From NCBI RefSeq assembly GCF_014202825.1, contig NZ_JACHHP010000003.1:503401-567400 (forward strand): DNA of 64,000 nucleotides. Reading direction: 5' to 3'. Under the pieces are notes generated by a model. That model was not told the origin of the DNA. It searched no databases and was given only the letters and a program-made list of their open reading frames with translations. Both the position numbers and the translations under genes were made by a program. Position 1 is the first letter of the stretch. Every line of letters starts with the position of its first letter. The DNA comes from Chiayiivirga flava. GTDB taxonomy: Bacteria > Pseudomonadota > Gammaproteobacteria > Xanthomonadales > Xanthomonadaceae. Positions 9,528 through 18,900 of this stretch are shown here, piece by piece.

Positions 9528-11009
9528 TCACGGTGCCATGAGATAGCGTCCGCCCACTTCCGCCGACCGCAGCAGCCACGGCGGCAGATGCCCCACCAGA
9601 AGCAGACCGAGCACCGCATGGCTCGCCGCCAGCGGCAGCAACGCGCGATGCCGGTAACCGAGCCAGGCCCAGGCGCTGCCGCCGGCAAAGGTTGCCAGCA
9701 TCAGTCCGAAGTTGGGCAGGTGCAGCAGCGCAAAAAGGGCACCTGCGGCGAGGGCGGCCGGCAGCGGATCGGCGAACAGGCGACGCGTGCGCGGCGCGAG
9801 CGTGCGGAGCAGCAGCCACTGCTGCAGCACGGCCCACAGCGGATACCGCCAGTAGCGGTCCGGCGCCGCGGTGCGCGACGGTTCGCCGTCGCCGAGCAAC
9901 AGCCCCAGGCCGATCACCGCCAACCCGGCCAGCAGCGTGAACATGGCGCTGGCGCGCCAGGCAGGTACGGTGCCTAGCACACGCCAGCCGGGTGATGGAT
10001 CGCGCAGCGCGCAGGCGGTGGCCAGCGCCAGCACGAAGACGGCGGCGATCGGCGGCGGCACGTCGTCGCCGGGCCAGCCGGCGCCGAGCAGCGCCACCGG
10101 CACGCAGAGCGCGAGCGCGAGTTCGAACGCCGCGGCGCGCCGGGTGCGTGCGGCCGGGTGTCGGCGCGTGGCCAGCGCGAGCACGAACGCAACGGCGGCC
10201 GTCAGCAACAGCAGCCACGGCAGTGCGCCCACGGCATCGAGCGGGAGCAATGCGGCCAGCGAGAGACCGCCGGTCGCCGCGGTCACGACGCTGCCCGGCC
10301 GCTGCAGCAACAGCGCGTCGCGCCACCACAGCATGCGCTCCGGTGTCGCCATCGGCGGCGCGGTGAATCGCGCCAGTCGCACCGGGCAGCGCGCCAGCGT
10401 CTCGTCGACGGATTCGAACGTCGCGCAGACACCGGGCGCGAGCTGGCTCGGCGGTTGCAGCGCCAGCGACGTCAGCCGCACCTGCGCGGGGACGGGGGTT
10501 TCGAAATGCAGTTGCAGGCCGTGCAGCGGCGCATCGCCGATGGCCCGCAGCGGCAGCGTCCGCGCGTCCGGCTGCGGCGGAAGCGGCGCCGTGGCCCAGG
10601 CCGGATAGGTGCCGTCGCGTTCGCCGAGCAGCGTGATCGCGAGTCCGGCATCGCTGCCCGCCGTCAGGCTCGCCGTCGTCACCAGCGCTGGATCGATGCG
10701 CTCGCCGTGCAGCGCGAGCGCCAGCGAGCCCGCCGGCGGCAGCACGCGCACGCGCAGTCCGTCGCCGTCGCGCGCGAGGATGTCCAGATTGCGGCTGGCG
10801 GGCGCGATCACCGCGCCGCGGTCGGAAAACGCCCAGCGCCACGGCGTCGATCCGCTCGACCACAGTGCCGCGCGCTGCAGCGCTTCGCGTTCCAGCCATG
10901 TCGCGACGATGGCGTGCGACAGCGCCCAGAACCCGAGCACGACGCCGAGCGCCGCGACCGCGGCCGCCAGCGCGCGGCGTCTCCCCGATGGCGCCGGTGC
11001 GGCGGTCAA
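9528..11009 (-). CDS. CPBP-like intramembrane protein with altered motif 1
   Basis: The predicted product has 493 residues: one N-terminal membrane segment (about 12-35), a ~230-residue probably extracytoplasmic region, then about seven more membrane segments. The C-terminal third resembles CPBP/Abi membrane proteases, with the FALLH motif (F-x-x-x-H) and a later SHAVLG His. Motif 1, normally EE-x-x-x-R, reads QQWLLLR, so both presumed catalytic glutamates are glutamine. TTG 11009 is chosen because it overlaps the phhB stop (TTGA) and starts just before the first hydrophobic segment; the longer frame would run antisense-like through phhB. It may be a non-proteolytic relative or a variant protease. 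The substrate is unknown. Confidence 0.65.
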   Translation of the reverse strand: MTAAPAPSGRRRALAAAVAALGVVLGFWALSHAIVATWLEREALQRAALWSSGSTPWRWAFSDRGAVIAPASRNLDILARDGDGLRVRVLPPAGSLALALHGERIDPALVTTASLTAGSDAGLAITLLGERDGTYPAWATAPLPPQPDARTLPLRAIGDAPLHGLQLHFETPVPAQVRLTSLALQPPSQLAPGVCATFESVDETLARCPVRLARFTAPPMATPERMLWWRDALLLQRPGSVVTAATGGLSLAALLPLDAVGALPWLLLLTAAVAFVLALATRRHPAARTRRAAAFELALALCVPVALLGAGWPGDDVPPPIAAVFVLALATACALRDPSPGWRVLGTVPAWRASAMFTLLAGLAVIGLGLLLGDGEPSRTAAPDRYWRYPLWAVLQQWLLLRTLAPRTRRLFADPLPAALAAGALFALLHLPNFGLMLATFAGGSAWAWLGYRHRALLPLAASHAVLGLLLVGHLPPWLLRSAEVGGRYLMAP

Positions 11010-11344
11010 GCGGGCGCGTCGGCCCCGAGGCGCTCGGTCTTGGCCGCGCAGATGAGATCGTTCTGCGACAGGCCGCCGACATCGTGCGTGGAGAACGTCA
11101 CCACGCAGCGGTCGTAGTGCACACCGAGGTCCGGATGGTGGTCTTCGCGATGCGCCACGTACGCGAGCGCGTTCACGAACGCCATCGTGCGGTAGTAGTC
11201 CTTGAACCGGAATGTCTTGCGGATCGCGGCACCGTCGTCGACGATCTCCCAGCCCGGCGGCAGCCGGTTGCGCACGATGTCCGCACCGAGCCGATGGGCG
11301 TCGCCCTTGCGCGGCTGGCAGTGCTGATCGACGAGATCGGTCAT
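11006..11344 (-). CDS. phhB: 4a-hydroxytetrahydrobiopterin dehydratase
   Basis: This 112-residue protein matches pterin-4a-carbinolamine dehydratase in length and motifs: [25 protein letters not shown] and the active-site [23 protein letters not shown]. It dehydrates the 4a-carbinolamine made by phenylalanine hydroxylase so that the pterin can be recycled. Start ATG 11344 is the first in frame and fits the family. The stop overlaps the TTG of the downstream membrane-protein gene, so the two are probably co-translated. No phhA gene is in the window. It is divergent from nfuA with 93 bp between starts. Confidence 0.93.
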   Translation of the reverse strand: MTDLVDQHCQPRKGDAHRLGADIVRNRLPPGWEIVDDGAAIRKTFRFKDYYRTMAFVNALAYVAHREDHHPDLGVHYDRCVVTFSTHDVGGLSQNDLICAAKTERLGADAPA

Positions 11345-11379
11345 GGCGTGCGTCTTCGTGCGTGTGCGTGGACGCCGAG

Positions 11380-11385
11380 TATAAC
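11380..11385 (+). promoter_or_regulatory. Putative -10 element of nfuA
   Basis: TATAAC lies 53 bp before the chosen nfuA start, in the short phhB-nfuA divergent gap. A -35-like TTCGTG sits 19 bp upstream, a poor match and a long spacer. It is offered as the best candidate only. I see no IscR-like site. Confidence 0.3.
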
Positions 11386-11437
11386 AATCGCGCGCATGCG
11401 CCTAGAATTGGCGCGTGTCCACCCCGATATCCGAGCG

Positions 11438-12025
11438 ATGATCGAACTGAGCGCCGCCGCGCAGACCCACTTCCGCCGCCTGCTGCAGACCCAGGGCGGC
11501 GACGCCGTCGGCATCCGCCTGTCCGCGCTCAACCCGGGCACGCCCGCCGCCGACGCGCGGCTCGAGTTCTGCGAGCCGGTCGATCTGCTCGGCGACGAAT
11601 GGATCATCGATTGCGACGGCTTCTCGGTGTATGTCGAAGCCCGCAGCGTGCCGTTCTTCGATGGCGCCGACATCGACTACGTCCCGAGCGCCACCGGCGG
11701 CCAGCTCAACATCCGCGCGCCGCGCATGAAGGGCAGCGTGCCCGGCGCGGACGCATCGCTCGTCGAGCGCGTGCGCTACGTGCTCGACGCGGACATCAAC
11801 CCGCAGGTTGCCTCGCACGGCGGCCGCGTCAGCCTCGAGGAGGTCACCGCGCAGGGCGTGGTGGTGCTGCGTTTCGGCGGCGGCTGCCACGGCTGCGGCA
11901 TGGTCGATGTCACGCTCAAGCAGGGCGTGGAAAAAACCCTGCTGGAAAAGGTGCCCGGCGTCACCGCGGTGCGCGACGCGACCGACCACGCCAGCGGCCA
12001 GACGCCGTACTATAAGACTGCCTGA
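11438..12025 (+). CDS. nfuA: Fe-S biogenesis protein NfuA
   Basis: The 195-residue protein has a degenerate A-type (IscA-like) N-terminal domain (1-95, cysteines not conserved) and a C-terminal Nfu domain with the cluster-binding motif [15 protein letters not shown] (CxxC). This is the architecture of NfuA, which carries [4Fe-4S] clusters to target enzymes, especially under oxidative or iron stress. ATG 11438 ([12 protein letters not shown]) matches the family's usual start; the longer frame has no family sequence. Mature proteins are ~190-200 residues, consistent with this choice. The deaminase gene follows 22 bp downstream and may be co-transcribed. Confidence 0.93.
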   Translation: MIELSAAAQTHFRRLLQTQGGDAVGIRLSALNPGTPAADARLEFCEPVDLLGDEWIIDCDGFSVYVEARSVPFFDGADIDYVPSATGGQLNIRAPRMKGSVPGADASLVERVRYVLDADINPQVASHGGRVSLEEVTAQGVVVLRFGGGCHGCGMVDVTLKQGVEKTLLEKVPGVTAVRDATDHASGQTPYYKTA

Positions 12026-12047
12026 CAAGACTGCCTGAGGCCGACCG

Positions 12048-12485
12048 ATGGACGAGTTCATGGGCGCTGCGATCGCCGAGGCCGAACTCGGCGTCGCCGA
12101 GGGCGGCATCCCGATCGGGTCGGTGATCGTGCACGCAGGCCGCATCATCGGCCGCGGGCACAATCGCCGCGTGCAGAACGGCAGCCCGATCCTGCACGGC
12201 GAGATGGACGCCTTCGAGAACGCCGGCCGCCAGAGCGCGCAGACCTACCGCGAATGCACGCTCTACACCACGCTGTCGCCGTGTTCCATGTGCTCCGGTG
12301 CCATCCTGCTGTACGGCATCCCGCGTGTGATCATCGGCGAGAACCGCACCTTTCTCGGTGAGGAGAACCTGCTGCGCAGCCGCGGCGTGCAGCTCACCGT
12401 GCTCGACGACGCACGCTGCGTGCAGCTCATGCACGAGTTCATCGAGCGCTCGCCGCAACTGTGGAACGAGGACATCGGCGAGTAG
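12048..12485 (+). CDS. Cytosine deaminase, yeast Fcy1-like
   Basis: The 145-residue enzyme is a CDA-fold zinc deaminase with HGE (His50, Glu52) and SPCSMC (Cys79, Cys82). It follows yeast cytosine deaminase Fcy1 along its whole length: EGGIPIG, GRGHN, the TLYTTLSPC block, MYGIPR-type segment (LYGIPRVIIGEN) and the C-terminal EDIGE. Most bacteria use the unrelated amidohydrolase CodA for cytosine, so this similarity is notable. The likely reaction is cytosine to uracil; a related nucleobase or guanine-type substrate is possible. It lies 22 bp after nfuA. Confidence 0.85.
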   Translation: MDEFMGAAIAEAELGVAEGGIPIGSVIVHAGRIIGRGHNRRVQNGSPILHGEMDAFENAGRQSAQTYRECTLYTTLSPCSMCSGAILLYGIPRVIIGENRTFLGEENLLRSRGVQLTVLDDARCVQLMHEFIERSPQLWNEDIGE

Positions 12486-12568
12486 CGCGCCGCGCGGCCG
12501 CGGCCGCGAAACATTTCGTTCAGTGACGCCTCTCTACGCTTGCGCGCTTTCCATCCGGGGCGCGGGGC

Positions 12569-13549
12569 TTGAGCGGGCAGGGGACGCATCTCAGCGCTGA
12601 AGCAGCGGCCATCGACGCGTCCGGTTTCGTGTTCTCCGCCCGGCCCGCCGTGCCGACCTTCGGGCCGCGGCCACGACTGCGGCGGCGGGTGCTTGGCCTC
12701 GTGGTGGCCGTGCATCTGGTGGTGTTGATCACGCTGCTGTGGCCGCCGGCGCCGCGCGATACATCGCAGCAGTCCGGCTTGCGCATCGAATTCATCAACG
12801 TGCCTGCGACCGCCCCGGCACCGCCTCCGCAGTCGCCGTCCCCGCGCCGCGCGGCGACACGTCCGGCGCAGGCGTCGATGCCTCGCGCTGCGCCCGCACC
12901 TGCGCCGCAGTCCGCGCCGCCGAGCGACGCTGCGCTCCAGGCCGTCGAGGTGGCGCCGCGCACGTCGGCGGTCGAGGCCGTGGCCGCGCGTGCCGCCTTG
13001 TTCGACGACACCGGCAGCATCGTCGTTCCCGATGCCGCGATCGAGGAACTGCGGCGCAACGTCGCGGACGATCGCGTGTTCGATTACCAGATCGCCGGCC
13101 TCGCCAAGGCGGCCACCGCGTTCGACCGGGCATCGCCGCTCGTCTACGAACCGAGCCGCTTCGAAGCCGGCATGCGCCCAACGCAGGACATGCTGACCGA
13201 GCTGCTCGACCGCGCCGTGGCCGCCACCACGATGAGCGTGTCGATTCCGATTCCCGGCGATCCGCATCGCCGCATCGAATGCAAGGTGGCCATCCTCGCG
13301 ATGGGCGGCGGCTGCGGCATGACCGGCTTTACCGGGTTTGTCGAGGAGGACGATCCGGACACGCTGAACCCGGAGGAGGAAGCGCAGTGCGCGGCCTGGT
13401 GGGAGAAGATCACCACTGCCACGCAACAGCAGGCCTGGCTGCAGACCCGCAAGCTCTACGATGCGAATTGCCGCAAGCCGCCGGAGACGCGACCGCGATT
13501 GCCCGACAGGAGTGAATCGAGCGGAAAGAGTGAAGCGAGTGGAGAGTGA
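12569..13549 (+). CDS. Pro-rich single-pass membrane protein, function unknown
   Basis: I do not recognise this 326-residue protein. It has a cytoplasmic N-terminus, one membrane segment (about 40-60, VLGLVVAVHLVVLITLLW), a Pro/Ala-rich stretch (75-125) and a C-terminal globular part with cysteines near 240-310. The layout resembles periplasm-spanning TonB-type anchors, but no TonB C-terminal motif is visible. TTG 12569 has a G-rich stretch upstream; a GTG at 12629 would also keep the membrane segment. The last ~13 codons lie in a repeat arm (13535-13561), so the natural C-terminus may have been extended by repeat insertion. Confidence 0.6.
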   Translation: MSGQGTHLSAEAAAIDASGFVFSARPAVPTFGPRPRLRRRVLGLVVAVHLVVLITLLWPPAPRDTSQQSGLRIEFINVPATAPAPPPQSPSPRRAATRPAQASMPRAAPAPAPQSAPPSDAALQAVEVAPRTSAVEAVAARAALFDDTGSIVVPDAAIEELRRNVADDRVFDYQIAGLAKAATAFDRASPLVYEPSRFEAGMRPTQDMLTELLDRAVAATTMSVSIPIPGDPHRRIECKVAILAMGGGCGMTGFTGFVEEDDPDTLNPEEEAQCAAWWEKITTATQQQAWLQTRKLYDANCRKPPETRPRLPDRSESSGKSEASGE

Positions 13550-13642
13550 AGAGGGGTGAGAAGCGAGTGAGAGCGTCGGAGTGCGGCGCGCTCGGCAGCG
13601 CCGCCTTTACTCACGTCTCACTCCTCTTCACTCTCCACTCGC
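13535..13642. repeat. 27-bp inverted repeat forming a long hairpin
   Basis: Arms 13535-13561 and 13616-13642 are inverted copies of 27 bp with a single mismatch, built on GAGTGAAGAGG. The loop contains a smaller CGGCGC/GCGCCG hairpin. It lies between the convergent Pro-rich membrane gene and the cytochrome gene, so it may act as a bidirectional terminator, although no U-run follows. The left arm lies partly inside the upstream reading frame. Confidence 0.75.
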
Positions 13643-13664
13643 TCTGCAGCTTCAGCGCCGCGCG

Positions 13665-14018
13665 TTACTTCAGATGGCTGAGATCGTCGAGCGGGCCCGT
13701 CTGGCTCGCGAAGTAGGCCGCGAGGTTGGCGATGTCCTCGTCGCTCAGCGTGGTGGCAAAGCCGGCCATGATCGCGTTCTTGCGCGCTCCGGACTTGTAG
13801 TCGTGCAGGGCCTTGGCCAGGTAGTCGGCGTACTGGCCGGCGATGTTCGGATACTGCGGATCGCCGATGCCGTTGCCGTCCGGTCCGTGGCAGGCCTGGC
13901 AGACCACCGACTTGGCCTTGCCGGCCTCGATGTCGGCGGCGGTCGCCGCACCGCCCGCGAACAGGAACGCGGCGGCCACGGCAAAGGAGAGCCGGCGGAC
14001 GTTGCTCGAATCGATCAT
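13665..14018 (-). CDS. Monohaem cytochrome c, class I
   Basis: The 117-residue exported protein has a signal peptide (about 1-27, ending AATA) and one CQACH haem-attachment site near residue 40. A likely axial Met lies in [11 protein letters not shown] and a class I C-terminal helix in [10 protein letters not shown]. It resembles half of a cytochrome c4 or a c553-type electron carrier of the periplasm. ATG 14018 starts the signal peptide. It follows a second cytochrome gene by 14 bp, so the pair is probably one operon and may pass electrons to a terminal oxidase. Confidence 0.88.
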   Translation of the reverse strand: MIDSSNVRRLSFAVAAAFLFAGGAATAADIEAGKAKSVVCQACHGPDGNGIGDPQYPNIAGQYADYLAKALHDYKSGARKNAIMAGFATTLSDEDIANLAAYFASQTGPLDDLSHLK

Positions 14019-14032
14019 GGAATGGAACCGGC

Positions 14033-14383
14033 TCACTTGTGGTCTCCCACCTTGTGCGTGGAGAGGTAGGCGGCGATGTCCGCGATGTCCTGCGCGGTGA
14101 AGCTCTCGGCCTGCGCGCGCATGGTCGGATGGCTGCGTTCGCCCTTCTGATATTCGGTCAGCGCCGCCACGATGTAGTCGTAGTTCTGGCCGACGATCTT
14201 CGGCACGTGGTAGTGCGGGTAGATGTTCTTGTAGCCCGGGATGCCGTGGCAACCGGTGCACGTGTAGACCTTCAGCTCGCCGGCGGCGGCGTCGCCTTTG
14301 ACGGAAACGGGCTGCTGGGCGGACGCGGGCAATACGAACGCGGCGAGCGCGAGGCAGGCGGCAAGTCGGAGGGTCGGCATCAT
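14033..14383 (-). CDS. Monohaem cytochrome c, first of a pair
   Basis: The 116-residue protein has a signal peptide ([20 protein letters not shown], cut near ASA), a CTGCHG haem site near residue 43, an axial Met candidate in HPTMRAQ and the family helix [10 protein letters not shown]. It is a periplasmic class I cytochrome like its downstream neighbour. The two together resemble the two halves of dihaem cytochrome c4, but they are separate genes each with its own signal peptide. Start ATG 14383 is the first of two adjacent Met codons. Confidence 0.88.
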   Translation of the reverse strand: MMPTLRLAACLALAAFVLPASAQQPVSVKGDAAAGELKVYTCTGCHGIPGYKNIYPHYHVPKIVGQNYDYIVAALTEYQKGERSHPTMRAQAESFTAQDIADIAAYLSTHKVGDHK

Positions 14384-14707
14384 CGGCTGGGTTCCGGCGC
14401 GTGAACGGGAGACGGGCGGCGCGCAAACACGTGCACACCAAAAGTCCGGAATTATACGGCGGCCGTCACGACTCGACCAGACATCGTCCGTGCCGCGCCC
14501 GTGCCCGCCGCAGCAATCGTCATGCGGCTGCGTCACCCTGTCGAACGAACGCCGCGTTCCGCGGTCCGCTGCAACGCAACCGTCGGCCGCGTCGAGGCAT
14601 CTGTTCCCGGCGCGTCACGAACAGAACCGAGGCCAGTCACTGTGACTAGCGACACGCGCGCCGAAACGAATCGGACACCAGACTGCGCGCATTCCGGTCG
14701 CCAGTGA

Positions 14708-14736
14708 TTGACACGTTCGGTGTTGTAGATAACTAT
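14708..14736 (+). promoter_or_regulatory. Putative sigma-70 promoter of the RND operon
   Basis: A perfect -35 TTGACA (14708-14713) is followed after 17 bp by AACTAT (14731-14736, 3/6 to consensus), 32 bp before the adaptor start. The -10 region is embedded in GATAACTATATC, whose GATA/TATC ends are inverted and could bind a regulator. The rest of the 385-bp gap 14384-14768 holds no gene I can support. The area is unusually AT-rich compared with the surrounding genes. Confidence 0.45.
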
Positions 14737-14768
14737 ATCACCAGTGCAAGCCCATCCAAGGCGTCCCC

Positions 14769-15938
14769 ATGAATCCCCTGACTTCGGCCAACTCCATGAA
14801 TACCCTAAGGAAGATCGTCCTCGCCGTGGCCATTGCCGGCCTCGCGGCCTGCGGCGGCGGCACCCAGGACGCCGCAAAGGACGCCAGCGCGAACGCCGGA
14901 GCCGGTGCGGCCGGCAAGGACGAGAAGACGCAAACGTCGGTGCCGGTGGAAACCGCGCAGGTGGCCAAGCGGCCGATCCAGGCGAGCTACAACGGCACCG
15001 CGTCGCTCGAAGCGCCGAACGAGGCGCAGGTGGTGGCCAAGACCTCCGGCGTGCTGCTCAAGCTGCTGGTGGAAGAAGGCGACCGTGTCCGCGCCGGCCA
15101 GGTGCTGGCGAAGATCGACCCCGAGCGCCCGCGCCTGGAAGTGCAGCGCGCCGAAGCGCTGCTGCGCAAGCTCGAAGCGGAAATGAACCGCTCGAAGGAA
15201 CTCTACGACCGCAAGCTGGTCGCGGCCGACCTGTACGAGAAGATCCGCTACGACGTCGCCACGCAGAAGGCCGCGTACGACATGGCGCGCCTCGAACTCT
15301 CCTACACCGACATCGTCGCGCCGATCGACGGCGTGATCGCGCAGCGGTCGGTCAAGCTCGGAAATCTGATTCAGCTCAACTCGAGCCTGTTCCGCATCGT
15401 CGATGCCGCGCAGCTCGAAGCCGTGCTCAACGTGCCCGAACGCGAACTGGCCACGATGAAGGCCGGTGCCGCCGTCGCCATGCAGGTGGACGCACTGCCG
15501 GGCAAGACCTTCAACGGCATCATCGACCGCGTGAGCCCGGTGGTGGACGCAGGCTCGGGCACCTTCCGCGTCACCTGCGCGTTCGCAAGCGACGACCAGC
15601 TCAAGCCCGGCATGTTCGGGCGCGTGGCCGTGGTGTATGACGAACGCGCCGATGCGCTCACCGTGCCGCGCAGCGCGCTGCTCGAAGACCAGGGCGAAAC
15701 CGCCGTGTTCGCGGTGCGCGACAACACCGCCGTGCGCGTGCCGGTGCAGATCGGCTATCTGTCCGGCGACCTTGCCGAAATCCGCAGCGGCCTGGCCGAA
15801 GGCGAATCGGTGGTGACTGCCGGCAAGATCACGCTGCGCGACGGGACAAAGGTCGAAGTGCTCAACGCCGCGCCCGTTCCCGAAGCCGCCATCGCGCAGA
15901 GCGGCAACGGCGCCAGCACCGCTTCGGTCACGCCATGA
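14769..15938 (+). CDS. RND efflux periplasmic adaptor, lipoprotein
   Basis: The 389-residue membrane-fusion protein has a lipoprotein signal peptide (lipobox LAACG, Cys near residue 28), a low-complexity linker, then the barrel-sandwich, hairpin and beta-barrel domains of HlyD/MdtA adaptors (for example VKLGNLIQLNSSLFRIVD and ALTVPRSALLEDQGE). It would bridge the two permeases encoded next to an outer-membrane channel. ATG 14769 is used; ATG 14796 (MNTLRK) would give a shorter signal peptide and is a real alternative. The stop overlaps the permease start (ATGA). No TolC-type gene or regulator gene is nearby. Confidence 0.92.
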   Translation: MNPLTSANSMNTLRKIVLAVAIAGLAACGGGTQDAAKDASANAGAGAAGKDEKTQTSVPVETAQVAKRPIQASYNGTASLEAPNEAQVVAKTSGVLLKLLVEEGDRVRAGQVLAKIDPERPRLEVQRAEALLRKLEAEMNRSKELYDRKLVAADLYEKIRYDVATQKAAYDMARLELSYTDIVAPIDGVIAQRSVKLGNLIQLNSSLFRIVDAAQLEAVLNVPERELATMKAGAAVAMQVDALPGKTFNGIIDRVSPVVDAGSGTFRVTCAFASDDQLKPGMFGRVAVVYDERADALTVPRSALLEDQGETAVFAVRDNTAVRVPVQIGYLSGDLAEIRSGLAEGESVVTAGKITLRDGTKVEVLNAAPVPEAAIAQSGNGASTASVTP

Positions 15939-18900
15939 GCCCCGATCCGTCGAATCCGCCCCGCCGCGCGGGGCACGGGGGCGGCTTGGTCGAAACTTCG
16001 GTGCGCCGCCGCGTCACCGTGTTCATGGTGTCGATCACGGTGGTGCTGTTCGGCCTGATTGCGCTGTCCGACCTCAAGGTCAACCTGCTGCCGGACCTGA
16101 GCTACCCCACGCTCACCGTGCGCACCGAATACACGGGCGCTGCGCCGTCGGAAATCGAAACGCTGATCTCCGAGCCGGTGGAAGAGGCCGTCGGCGTGGT
16201 CAAGAACCTGCGCAAGCTGCGCTCGGTCTCGCGCACCGGCCAGAGCGACGTGATCCTCGAATTCGCCTGGGGCACGGACATGGACCAGGCCGGGCTCGAG
16301 GTGCGCGACAAACTCGAAATCCTGAGCCTGCCGCTCGAGGCCAAGCCGCCGGTCCTGCTGCGCTTCAATCCCAGCACCGAACCGATCGTGCGTCTGGTGC
16401 TCACCGGCACCGAGGCGGCCACCGGCAACGCCGAGGCCGAGCTGATGCGCCTGCGTCGCTTCGCCGACGACGAACTCAAGAAGCGCCTGGAGCCGGTGGC
16501 CGGCGTCGCCGCGGTCAAGGTCGGCGGCGGTCTCGAAGACGAAGTGCAGGTGCTGATCGACCAGCAGAAGCTCGCGCAGCTGCGCCTGCCGATCGAAACG
16601 GTGATCGATCGGCTCAACAAGGAAAACGTCAACATCTCCGGCGGTCGCCTCGACGAGGGCACGCAGCGTTACCTCGTGCGCACGATCAACCAGTTCGCCG
16701 GCATCGAGGAAATGCGCAACCTGCTCGTCACCACCGGCAGTGGCGGCACCGACAACAGCGCCGCACAGGAAGCGGCCGCGGCCGCGTCGCGCATCGCCGC
16801 GCTGTCGCCGGAAGCCGCCGCCGCGTCCGCCGCCGCCAGCGCAGCCGCGCAGCCGACCAGTGCCGGTCCGGCCGGCGGCTTGCCCGTGCGCCTGCGCGAC
16901 ATCGCCACCGTGGAGCAGGGCTACAAGGAACGCGAGGCCATCATCCGGCTCGGCGGCGAGGAGGCGGTGGAGCTGGCCATCTACAAGGAAGGCGACGCCA
17001 ACACCGTGAATGTGGCCGACGCGGTGCACGTGGCACTGGACCGATTGAAAAACGATCTGCCGGCCGGTGCGAAACTCACCGTCGTCGAAGACCAGGCCAT
17101 CTTCATCCGGCAGGCCCTGCACGACGTGCGTTTCGACGCACTCATCGGCGGCACGCTCGCGATCCTGATGATCTTCTTCTTCCTGCGCGACGGCTGGAGC
17201 ACGTTCGTCATTTCGCTCTCGCTGCCGATCTCGATCGTCGCGACGTTCTTCTTCATGGGCCAGTTCGGCCTGAGCCTCAACGTGATGTCGCTCGGAGGGC
17301 TCGCGCTCGCGACCGGCCTTGTCGTCGACGATTCCATCGTCGTGCTCGAATCCATCGCCAAGGCGCGCGAACGCGGCCTCGGCGTGCTGCAGGCGGCCGT
17401 CACCGGCACGCAGGAAGTCAGCATGGCGGTGATCGCGTCCACGCTCACCAACGTCGCGGTGTTCCTGCCGCTGGTGTTTGTCGAAGGCGTGGCCGGGCAG
17501 CTGTTCCGCGACCAGGCGCTGACGGTGTCGCTCGCGATCCTGATGTCGCTCGCGGTGTCGCTGACGCTGATTCCGATGCTGTCGGCGCTCAAGGCCACGT
17601 CGCCGCTCGGCTACGCGCCCGAAGCGCCGTACGTGCGCCCGCCGGCGCACAACGCGGTGGCGCGTGGCTTCAACGCCGCAAGCCACGGCATCGCGCGCGG
17701 GCTCGGTGCGATCGCCTTCGCCGTCTCGTGGCTCGTGGTGAAACTCTTCCGCGGCCTGCGCGTGGTGTTCGGCACCGTGCTGTCGCGGATCGGCGATGTG
17801 GTGATGCTGCCGTACAACCACGCCGCCGCGGCCTACGCACGGCTGCTGCCGGGCGCGTTGAACCGGCCGGCGCTGGTGCTGGGCGTCGCTCTCGCCGCCT
17901 TCCTCGGCGCGCTCGCGCTAGTGCCCACGCTCGGCCTGGACCTGATCCCGCAGCTGGCGCAGGACCGCTTCGAGATGACGGTGAAGTTGCCCGCCGGCAC
18001 CCAGCTGCGCGACACCGATGCGCTGGTACGCAGCATCCAGTCCGAACACGAATCCGACGACGGCATCCAGGCGCTGTACGGCGTGAGCGGGACCGGCACG
18101 CGCCTCGATGCGAATCCGACCGAGTCCGGCGAGAACATCGGCAAGCTCACCATCGTCATGGAGCGCGGCCACGACGCGCAGACCGAAGCCCGCCTCACCG
18201 AAGGCCTGCGCGAGACGATGCGCAAGTACCCGGGCGCCGAAGTGAAGTTCGGCCGGCCGGAGATCTTCAGCTTCTCCACGCCGCTGGAAATCGAACTGCG
18301 CGGGCAGGACCTCGGCGAGCTGCAGCAGGCCGGCACGCAGTTGTCGAAGCTGCTGCAGGGCTCGGACCGCTTCGCCGACGTGAAGTCGACCGTGGAAGAC
18401 GGCTTTCCCGAAATCCAGATCCGCTTCGACCAGGAACGCGCCGCCGCGCTCGGCCTCACCACGCGCCAGATCGCCGACAACGTCGTGCGCAAGGTGCGCG
18501 GCGAAGTCGCCACGCGCTACAGCTTCCGCGATCGCAAGATCGACGTGCTGGTGCGCGCGCAGGAGTCCGACCGCGCCTCGGTCGACGACATCCGCCGTCT
18601 CATCGTCAACCCGGAAAGCGCGCGTCCGGTGACGCTCGATGCGGTGGCCGAGGTGGTCGCCACCACCGGCCCGAGCGAGATCCACCGCGCCGACCAGGTG
18701 CGCGTGGCCGTGATCTCGGCCAACCTGCGCTACGGCGACCTCGGCAGCGCCGTGGCCGAAGTCCGCGAACTGGTCGCGCAGAATCCGCTCGCGGCCGGTG
18801 TCGGCATGCACATCGGCGGGCAGGGCGAGGAACTGACCGATTCGCTGAACTCGCTGATCTTCGCGTTCACGCTTGCGATCTTCCTCGTGTACCTCGTGAT

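Noticed and set aside
15755..17821. Open frame of 688 codons antisense to the adaptor and first permease
   Set aside because: Its composition is that of a reverse-strand shadow (His/Arg/Asp-rich). The sense genes have clear family motifs.
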